A stretch of 64,000 nt of DNA. Source: Hippasteria phrygiana (lineage: Eukaryota > Echinodermata > Asteroidea > Valvatida > Goniasteridae). The position numbers and the translations under genes are program-made. The stretch lies in the NCBI GenBank assembly GCA_037893225.1, contig JAZGUH010000547.1, positions 94,501 to 158,500 on the forward strand. The letters run 5' to 3'. Positions 55,697-64,000 of this stretch are shown one piece after another. How positions within the stretch are numbered: the first letter of the stretch is position 1; each line of letters starts with the position of its first letter. The notes below the pieces were generated by a model. That model did not search any database and had not been told where the DNA came from. It worked only from the letters and a program-made list of their open reading frames with translations.

Positions 55697-56495
55697 CACT
55701 CGGCCAAAAAGAAAGTTCCCGCCTTGTACTTTTTTGAACAACTCAAGAATACTGTAATCATTTTAAACACTTCAAAAAATCATAAATGCAAACAAAGGTT
55801 CTGCTTCTAATGATGCGTCATTTATGCCACACGACGTTTGCTTGAGGGGGGAATTAGATTTGTCGAATTGGGTGCAAAAATTTAAGTGGCACTTTTACGA
55901 TGCAGACTCAATATTGCATTGAAACTATGTGTAGGGCCTACAAACGTTTTCATTATAAATGTCAACACTAAACATGATTTATCAAAACTGCTGCTGAAAT
56001 CGTGAAGTCAATTCGCGATTGTTTGACATTTAAGGGGGCTTTTGCTAAAGGATGATGACACAATTTCAAGGTAAAACACGTTTATATTTAACTGTAAGTT
56101 GTTTTTCATAAATACTTTTCTATTGTTAGGTTACTCGTGGTTTTGCATGCATGTCCTATTTGGGGCCAAATTTAAGGCTACATTGCCTTATATAGATTTG
56201 TAGCCAAGACTTTTAACTTTTACGAAAAATAGCCACATTTTGATCTTATATCTTTAAAAAGGCAAACATGAAAATCAACAGTTAATTATGAACGTGTTTT
56301 AATCTATTATTTTTGCAGCTAATTCGACAAATCTCATTTCTCCTCTGAAACAAACGTCGTGTGTCATAAATGACGCATCATTAGAAGCAGAACCTTTTTC
56401 TGCATTTATGACTTCTTGAGGTTTTTAAAATGATTACAGTATTCTTCAGTTATTCAAAAAAGTACAAGGCGGGAACTTTCTTTTTTGGCCGAGTG
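55697..56495. mobile_element. 799-bp Tc1/mariner-like non-autonomous element with long inverted ends
   Basis: The ends CACTCGGCCAAAAAGAAAGT and ACTTTCTTTTTTGGCCGAGTG are inverted copies, each next to TA (55695-55696 and 56496-56497), the target dinucleotide of Tc1/mariner. The inverted match extends about 180 bp from each end (cgccttgtacttttttgaa, tctgcttctaatgatgcgtc, cacgacgttt, tttgtcgaatt). The interior has no transposase. Confidence 0.85.
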
Positions 56496-56983
56496 TATAT
56501 AAAGGGGCTTTGTTATGCACACGAAGAGCTTCGATTCGAGTTCATTATAGCTTTTCGTTTTTTTTATGGTGAGATTGTTCCCCGACTCGTACCACAGCCA
56601 CCGAGTACTCAAAACAAATTAATATGCAGTCTGTAAATTAAATTAACAACCTTAAAGAACTGCGACAGTATTAATTTTTTAAAAGCATTGCGGCTACTTT
56701 CCATTTTTAGTTGTCTTTGATAAATACAATTTTAAAAACCCATTATAATCACGGGAAGGGAAGAAATAATTTTCAATAATTTTAAATTAATATAATAATC
56801 AAACGCGATGAAACCAAAAGCAAAAGTTACGGCAAAATATGCACACACAAAATGAAGATAACAAATTAGGTAAATATGTACTAATAAAATGTGTTATAAA
56901 AAAAAAACACAACCACAGTCAAAAGCAAGCTGTGTATAAATAAACGAGAAAAATAGGCAAAGAACTTCAAGAAAAAGAAAAAC

Positions 56984-57013
56984 GGCTTTTCCGCATTGCT
57001 ATGCGGAAAAGCC
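56984..57013. repeat. Perfect 13-bp hairpin with 4-base loop
   Basis: GGCTTTTCCGCAT, loop TGCT, ATGCGGAAAAGCC. The sequence does not match the histone-mRNA stem-loop consensus. It could be a compact structural or terminator-like element; role unknown. Confidence 0.85.
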
Positions 57014-57879
57014 AACGAGCCGACACTGTCAAAACAAAAAACCACACTGTGTTTACCCGTTTATAGAACAGCAGAACTAAAAATGACACCGATAATCCTA
57101 ATTAGTAGAGGAAAAATTCAAGACACAACTTCTCCCCCGTGGGTCCCTGAGGTCAAACATCTTGCTTTAGTTCCTGACAAGCTGAGGGGCCAAGAAATTC
57201 TACCCATGCAAAATCTCTTTAGCAAGACAAGCTCTGCTAATTTCTAGCTGTGCGTATACGGGGCACACACCGGGGGCACGTACGTGTATGTGGATCGTTT
57301 GGTGAACCATCTGGCTATTTTCAGGGTCGATGTTCTTCGAGGTGAGAGCATGAGGCGTAGTGCATAATTGGTTGAAATGATTGAAATGCCATAAGAGAGT
57401 AATGAATGAATAAGAAATGACAAATGGCTTGCCATTGAATCATTGGTGGTATTAAGGTAGTGGATAAAAATACATTTTTTTCACGCACATTATTTTAAAG
57501 GTATAGCTTTGGTAATGATACAAAAAATGATGAGTTTCAATCTGAAAGTTTACTGTATATAGAAAATATCAGTACCAAATCTCCTGAGAAATATTAAGTT
57601 CGTCTGAAATGCTGTCATCTTCGAAAACAAAAATGTATCTGTATGGAGTCATCCAAAATGCCGTAAATTTCGATTTTCAATAATCGAAATAAGCAAATAT
57701 GAAAGTGCACGAAATTGTTGTTAAAACAAAATCGGTTTTCAGTATTTTCTCGTGACTTAGATAGTAGTTTGAGTTGAAACGTTCACAGGTTGTTTATCTC
57801 ATGTCTATTTTGAATCACACAAAGTATGCACGTCTGCAAATGCGTAGTCAGCAGTCCTATAATGCTATATAATACAGGA
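57014..57879. other. No supported gene
   Basis: AT-rich sequence without recognisable exon or repeat. Confidence 0.5.
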
Positions 57880-58190
57880 CATTTGTAAAGCGCACGTATT
57901 CACAAAGACCACGGTGCTATATTATTACCCCTGGTCATCAGGCCTATTAATCATTCCTGAAACCTTCTCAGCTCCCTATGGGGAGTATACAGCCCCGGCT
58001 ACAAGTTAAGCGCACACAGGCTAATCAAACACATAACCATCACTGCCCTTACGGGTACCCATTTACTCCTGGGTAGAGAGAAGCAACTTGTGACAAAGTG
58101 CCTTGCTCAAGGACACAAGCACCAGCCGGTCTCGAACCCACAATCTGCAGTATCACCGAGATCTTGAGTTCGATACACTAAGCCGGGTTT
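57880..58190 (-). repeat. SINE with tRNA-like head (minus copy)
   Basis: Inverse of the family at 12215-12520: ttctcagctccctatggggagtata, acccatttactcctggg, acaaagtgccttgctcaaggacac, then the B box as ggtctcgaacccac. It is nearly full length with a diverged head. Confidence 0.82.
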
Positions 58191-60107
58191 CACGTTTCTT
58201 TCAAAGGCTAAATGACATAAAGACACAAAGTGACAAGTGAACCAATTTAGTTTTTTTTTAAGTTGGGAAACGCTTGGCAATAGGCATATTTGTTAAATTT
58301 CTTTGTCTCTGTCGCAGAAAAAAACAATTCATTAAAGAGAAATGTCAAGGTTTCGCTGTTTTGATTATTTATCTTTTACAGCTGCAATTGCTCCAACTTG
58401 ATTTATTCCTCTGATGCACCTGACCCGACCATCTCTAATCAAAGCACATTGGCCTGCTGGATTTATGAGAGCATCACAGCTATGTTGATTCATCATTCGG
58501 TGGCTTTTACTCATGCAGTAAAACCGTGCATTGTGGAAGACGTAGTGGAAAATGCCAAAGAGAAAAGAATTATTCCACCCATAAGGACGTCTTTGAATCA
58601 AATAGGCAGGTAGGTTTTGTCCCTTGTTCCATAATGGGTATGAGGGCCGGGGAAGCCAGGGCGTCACTGCTTCAAACTATAGGCCTATATGCAAAAACAT
58701 TCACTTCAGATCTCGAAAATAAATACAGTAGTATTAAAATTTGGTTTATGAGTGCATTTATTCAATTGGTATTAGCTTAAATTAAGCGTTATAGGTTTGA
58801 AGCACCTCGTTGCTATTTATGCAACACACGAACAGACCTTAATCACAGTCGTCGGACATTAGCGGTTGGCGGTCCCAAAAGATTGACCAAAGATGGCGGA
58901 CATGGACAATTCGCATTTCGCAATATACACAAAATAAGCAGCCACGTCTGGGCAGAAGTCTGAAGTTGTCGTACCTCTCTTTATACGGCCGGCTCTGAAC
59001 CAAAGCCGAGCCGTAAGTGGAGTTACGACAATGGGGTTTCTTATTAATGTTGGACTACGGCAGATTATGCATCGGGTACACATTGAACTATGAAAAGCAA
59101 TAGCTACATGCTTCACTTCGCACATAACGAGCAGCCATCTTTTGTCCAAATTGTGTACTTGTCGCAGCTCTCTCAATGTACCTCTCTGGGCCTAAACTAT
59201 CTTTATGTACATGTATGTGTGTAGATCCTGAAACACCACATACAAATCTTCATCACAGGAGCCAAATGAACGCATTCACACGTTGCTGATCACTTCGATT
59301 CAGAAACAAACTCATCAGCATTATTTTCTGTCCATGCTCAAGGCTCAATATTCAGCAACGTCATGGTTGGATGGCTATTCCTTGGTAACACTTAATGAGA
59401 AGATGACGAGGGTCAAATCACTGCATGATTATACAGAACGACATCCATGCCTTACGAGCATTCAGCTGCATCTTCATGAGACTTGCTTCGTCTGTATTTT
59501 CATCCACGATTGAAGAGCCCACTGATTCCACAACTCTGAACCCTTATAAAATAGATACCCGGTAAATTAAAATAAACTGTTCTTTTTTTGGTATACTCGA
59601 TATGATTCAAATGATTACATTTGATTTTGAATCATCTCAAGCGCCTTAAGTGTCAGATTTCATTACTTCATGCGCATGGAATTGAACAAATTCATAGAGT
59701 GAAAATGGATCCAGCAGGTGAGAAATTCCAAAAATGTCCATCTGTTTTCTTCGTTAGTTACCTGCCCTATATCCAGAGTCTGATTGTGTAAAATGTACAA
59801 AGAAAATGTAGGAAAAAACGCAGCGTTGACACCTGGCATTCAGACTGGTGCCGCCTGTGTAAGCAGCCAAAGCGCTACAGTCCAAGGGCACCACTGAATT
59901 TTTCCAATTTTCCGACGGTCCGACTTTTCCAAACCCATGCCAACGAGCGTCCCCGAAATGATTTTCGTCAATGATTTTCAGACAAAAAACGCATTTCCAA
60001 GGGATGGTCGTGTGCATTATTATACTCTTTAGTACAATTTTAGTATAAAAAGCCTTTGTAGCCCAATTGGGCGCTTGCACGGAAGAGCGTTGGACCACAA
60101 GTGACCT
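58191..60107. other. No supported gene
   Basis: AAGATGGCGG at 58890-58899 matches a YY1/initiator motif on the plus strand, but the frame after its ATG closes after 12 codons. Other frames have no recognisable domain. Confidence 0.4.
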
Positions 60108-60475
60108 GTGGCCAATTTTACGGAGCTGCTAAGCACAAAACTTTGCTGAGCACCGAACAAGTCTTGCTTAGTTAAACCAGGTTACCAGCTAAAAGGTCAT
60201 GGGATTTTCATGCTAAGCAAACAACAGCTGAATGCCAGCCACAAGCGATACACTTCACATCACAATTTGGTTGGTAATCCCGTATTTTTTTTACCAAGGA
60301 AGACTTTTCATGCTAAGCAATTTTTTGTCTTTAGCATCGCCGTGAAATTGGCCCCTGGCAGAAATTGGCTTCGCAGAGCAATGTTTTGCTTAGAAAACAC
60401 GGGTTATGTAATGTATATTACCCGTAACTGTTTCTCAGCTGATATTTTGCTTAGCAGGATCTGGGCCGGGTTTAC
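60108..60475 (+). repeat. TGCTTAGCA-rich interspersed repeat
   Basis: Repeats of catgctaagcaa, ttttgcttagc, gctgctaagcacaaaactttgctgagca and ccaattttacggagctgc occur, with many mutually inverted TTGCTTAGCAA words. It resembles a repeat type I recall from echinoderm genomes. A fragment lies at 39810-39985. Confidence 0.65.
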
Positions 60476-61565
60476 AAGGCTTCACTCGATGAGTTGTTGG
60501 AGAACAACGATTTTACCTTCAGTTGGCTTCTTTATAATTTACGGCACTCCAGAAAGACGAGCGTTTGTTTCTATTTCGGCATTGTTGATTAGTAACAGCT
60601 GGTAAGACGATCACATGTCAGCTGTCAAAAAACGATCGTATAGTATGTCTTGTGGGTGTGTACGCAAGTACGTGTATACACAACACAGTATAAGTACATG
60701 TACAAGGCGTGCAACGCGCCGCACGTGTTTTAGTCTTTTCTCCAGTCTAATTTTGCTACACTGTGCTGCGTGTACGTGCATTGTACAGTGGCTTGCACTG
60801 GACCAAGGCTACACCAACAATGCAATACATGCACGTGCGCTATAATAAACGGCGCGGAGGGGACGGCGACAAAATTATGTTGGAGTTTAGAAAACGGTCA
60901 AAGAAACGACACATATTTTACATCATACTATGTACTATTCTATCGTCAAATTTTTTGGAAATACCTGGAATTTCGGGCAACGTAAACTTGACTAATTCAC
61001 ACATAATACACACTTAGAAAAATCGTAAACGCTGCGAAAAGCTAGAAAACATCGCGATAATCTTCGGTGTATCAGGAAGAATGTCTTCCTCCATGGGTAT
61101 ATCGAATTACCCGATATTTCGGGGTTTTTAAGGGGCCGATTGATTTTCGATATGAAACAATTTCGAAATACTCTTTAACTACCAGAGTAAACACAATATA
61201 GCTTCGGGGTTGTTGTTGTTGTTGCTTTTGAATATACGAATTCACCGTTATACCCACATACGGTCGGTGCGTTATGAATGCAGGGTAAACATGAACGGTT
61301 CGAGACCGCAATTTTTGTAGGGGATGATATTATTATTTAGCACCTAAGGGATTACATTTTTTTTTGAGAACCGGGTTCCGGAAGACTGTGAAATTCTTTG
61401 AATTTGAAAACAACTTTCGGGTGGGGAGCATGGGGGACGTTTTAAGATGGGTATTTTTTTCCAGATTTTGTTTTGCTTGAGATTTTTCGAGAATTTTTTT
61501 GAAAGATCAGAGATAATTAAAATATTTAATCTGCTTGAAAAAATAAATAGCAACATTTCTGGAAT
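60476..61565. other. No supported gene
   Basis: A GC-richer patch (60650-60870) with gtgcacgtgc-like words and a TTG run near 61210-61222. No recognised coding sequence. Confidence 0.45.
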
Positions 61566-61855
61566 ACTTTATAAATGTCTACATGACAAGGAACACCCAC
61601 GTTTTCTTATCGAATAATTACTTTATAAATGTCTACATGACAAGGAACACCCACGTTTTCTTATCGAATAATTACTTTATAAATGTCTACATGACAAGGA
61701 ACACCCACGTTTTCTTATCGAATAATTACTTTATAAATGTCTGCATGACAAGGAACACCCACGTTTTCTTATCGAATAATTACTTTATAAATGTCTACAT
61801 GACAAGGAACACCGCCACGTTTTCTTATCGAATAATTACTTTATAAATGTCGAAT
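61566..61855 (+). repeat. 54-bp minisatellite, about 5.3 units
   Basis: Units start at 61566, 61620, 61674, 61728 and 61782 with actttataaatgtctacatg. The final partial unit at 61838 is offset by a 2-bp insertion (accgccacg for acccacg). Units are almost identical. Because 54 is a multiple of 3, a frame stays open across it (18-residue period); I regard it as a repeat and not a gene. Confidence 0.95.
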
Positions 61856-62051
61856 TATTTCCGACCCGGAAATAATTTTGGCGTACTATGTTTGTGTGCC
61901 TTAGATGTGCGAAAGTAACAAAGAAAAGGGCCCTTTTTTAGGGTTACAGACGTCCAAAATACACAAAGGTTTGTTTTTCGTTAACATAAAATATGTTTGG
62001 AACAAAATAGTTGTTTAACAGAAGAAAAACAAGGTGGTTCTCGAACCACGC

Positions 62052-62561
62052 GTCTCGCCTGCTCAAACGTTAATCATGTTATCTGCACATTTTTACACCG
62101 TAATCGGCACAATAGCACGATAACCAATTTTACAATTGCAGCCTCTTTTACAACTTGACCTCACATGACCTTTGACCTAAGTACTTGACCTTTGACACGA
62201 CCATCATATAAAGGTTGCAATATTGAATGCATGACCCAAGTTTGATTCCAATTGGACTTCCAGTTTCAAATGAGACAAATTTTACAATTCCAGCCTATTT
62301 TACAACTTGACAGCAAATGACCTTTGACCTCAGTACTTGACCTTTGACACAAGTTTCATATAAAGGTTGCACTATTGAATGCATGACCCAAGTTTGATTG
62401 CAATTGGACTTTAATTTTGCATATAAGACCAATTTGTCGAAACTTTAACCAGAATGACACATACGGACTACGGACGAGCGGCCCGACGGACGGACGGACT
62501 ACGTACAAAAATAGTGATTGCATACTGCATAGTCTCTTTCTGAACTTCGTTCAGGCGAGAC
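62052..62561. mobile_element. Inverted-end repeat R2, copy 2, with DR1 motifs
   Basis: Starts GTCTCGCCTGC and ends GTTCAGGCGAGAC. It shares gcatgacccaagtttgattc, ccaattggacttccag and gacacatacggactacg with 40266-40804. Two near-duplicate internal blocks (62140-62270 and 62285-62410) each carry a perfect TGACCTTTGACCT (62166-62178 and 62318-62330). A gacggacggacg run is near 62485-62497. Confidence 0.8.
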
Positions 62562-62949
62562 AAAAAAATCAATTTCTTTGAAAGATACGGTAGCCTACAG
62601 AAAGTATATCTTTAAGCAAATTCGTCAGTGGTACATTTCTGGCGCGTTTATGCACTTATGTTTCTTTGTACTTCTGTGAACTTCTCATCGCTGACTCCAA
62701 TGCATTCATGGTACTTATCTAGAAAATACTAAGGGATGTTAGGATGGTGACTCGTTCAATCACCCCAGAGAAGGTGTACATTAGATTCCAGCAGCTGCTG
62801 CGTGTAAAATAATACTGTATAGCGATACTGTCAAAACGGGCTTTGGTTAAATGAAATTTCAAGTCCATCTTGCATTTTCTGACTTCTCTCTTATACACAC
62901 AGAACGACTACGAACATTGTTTACCTAGATGTGGCATAAAATCTTGAAA

Positions 62950-63367
62950 TGCTTTCACGTCTTGGTAATCCTCCAGGTTTTGTTTACTGAATTATTACGA
63001 AATACCTTACTAGACTGTAAGTTAACAGTAGTCTCAATCATCCTGTGAAATTATGGCACCAGGTGTGCTGTCGTTGTCAAGAAAAGTGGAAATCGTTGGA
63101 AATCTGCCCTGTAGCCTTTCAATAGTCAAAGCGCGCGTGGCTACCGGACGAGTGGCACGCCCCGGACATGTTGGCGCCTTGACTAAAGGCTATCACCCGC
63201 CCGACGGTTGAAAGCGAGCGCCGTTTTTCTCTCGTTTTTTTTCCGCCATCCAACAACGCAAAACTTTGAACAGGTCAGTGGAACGATATTTCCTATAAAA
63301 TACTAACCCCCAAATCCGCCCATTCCTGAAAATTGCAACAATGACCAATCATGTACACTGCCCTTAA
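62950..63367. mobile_element. TTAA-ended miniature element, family M copy 4 (left end diverged)
   Basis: Shares with 48843-49324 the block from tgaattattacgaaatacc to gtacactgcccTTAA, and also part of the GC-rich hairpin, here shortened (about 63113-63192). The left terminal repeat is not clear. Confidence 0.75.
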
Positions 63368-64000
63368 AGTAATATTTATTGATTTCTTTGTATCATTGTC
63401 AGGTAAAGTCAGTAGTATAGTATTGATTCTTGGCATATTTCTATAGTGATTGGTATCGATATGATTAAAAGCTTTTGAATTATGCCTTATTCGAAAATCA
63501 CCGGGATCACTGGTTCAGTTAATTGCTGCTACATAATCGAAGCACAGCCTACACTCGTGAATCTGACCAAAACAAGTATTGCACAATAATAATCACGAAA
63601 AAGATTTCAAGTTGGTCGTTAGCTTCACTTCCATGGGATTCGCATTCTTGTAAAAACCCCGGTTTCAAAGAATCTCATGAAAACTATGACAGCAACAGAG
63701 GAAATCAACGAAGATCACTGCTTGTAAAAAGCTACTATGCAATATCATTACGCCACACCATTATCCCTATTTAAACGCAAATAAGCGCCTCATTGCTTAA
63801 AAAAAGAAACTGATCTTACGTCACTTGTACAGCACAAAGGGTAAAACTAAGTAGGCAGAGGAAACATACGTGTACCAGTCGCCGTTCTCTCGCCCTGGTA
63901 TTGGACATTTGCATAGCCAACAATCTTGGATATTATAATTAGGTGGATTGCAGACGACGAAGTGTTCTGAGCTTTTGTGATAGAGATATGGCATATGATG
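63368..64000. other. No supported gene
   Basis: AT-rich end of the window; the one frame at 63523-63774 has no recognisable domain. Confidence 0.5.

Noticed and set aside
56984..57013. Histone mRNA 3' stem-loop
   Set aside because: The stem is longer and the sequence does not fit the GGYYCTTYTNARRRCC consensus; no histone gene is nearby.
58890..58925. AAGATGGCGG followed by an ATG frame as a gene start
   Set aside because: The frame ends after 12 codons and no donor or downstream exon was recognised.
61583..61846. Open frame of 18-residue repeats as a gene or CRISPR-like array
   Set aside because: Units are contiguous with no spacers, and the frame exists only because the period is 54 bp. 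No start context or domain.
1..64000. Reverse transcriptase, integrase or viral genes
   Set aside because: No frame shows such motifs; the repeats present are non-autonomous DNA elements, SINEs and satellites.

Overview
The window is eukaryotic nuclear DNA from an animal. It is AT-rich and gene-poor, with genes split by introns, and it is crowded with short DNA transposons, tRNA-derived SINEs, satellites and poly-G/poly-C runs. The best guess is a marine invertebrate deuterostome, possibly an echinoderm. This rests on three things: frequent scattered taggcctac-like words, repeats I recall from echinoderm genomes (gcgtagccaggg poly-G elements, TGCTTAGCA-rich repeats, TTAA-inserting THAP elements), and a synaptotagmin very close to its vertebrate counterpart. 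The phylum is inference; the animal assignment is firm.

Two host genes can be supported. On the minus strand, four spliced exons (14434-13556, 11990-11870, 8385-8161, 1162-1032) encode nearly all of synaptotagmin-17 (B/K protein): a cysteine cluster, a serine-rich linker, C2A, C2B and the C-terminal tail to the stop codon. All three visible introns have GT..AG borders and matching phases. Only a short first coding exon is missing. On the plus strand, 53439-54710 is an uninterrupted gene for an SBK1-like kinase-fold protein. Its HRD motif reads HGN and its DFG reads DFR, so it is predicted to be a pseudokinase.

Layout: 0-15 kb is the Syt17 gene with repeat-filled introns. The largest (1163-8160) holds a broken zinc-finger gene interrupted by an 801-bp transposon and flanked by 0.53-kb inverted arms. 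15-53 kb has no supported host gene and contains two near-identical, oppositely oriented 1.4-kb THAP-domain transposons (26047-27440 and 42659-44083), miniature elements, SINEs and other repeats. 53-55 kb is the SBK-like gene. 55-64 kb is again repeats: a Tc1-like miniature element, a SINE, a 54-bp minisatellite and second copies of families seen earlier.

No rRNA gene, convincing functional tRNA gene, CRISPR array, reverse transcriptase or bacterial-style operon was seen. The two host genes show no evident functional link. The likely novelty is the inactive-site SBK paralogue and the elements: the THAP family with TTAA ends, the nested insertion, and repeats carrying nuclear-receptor or E-box motifs.
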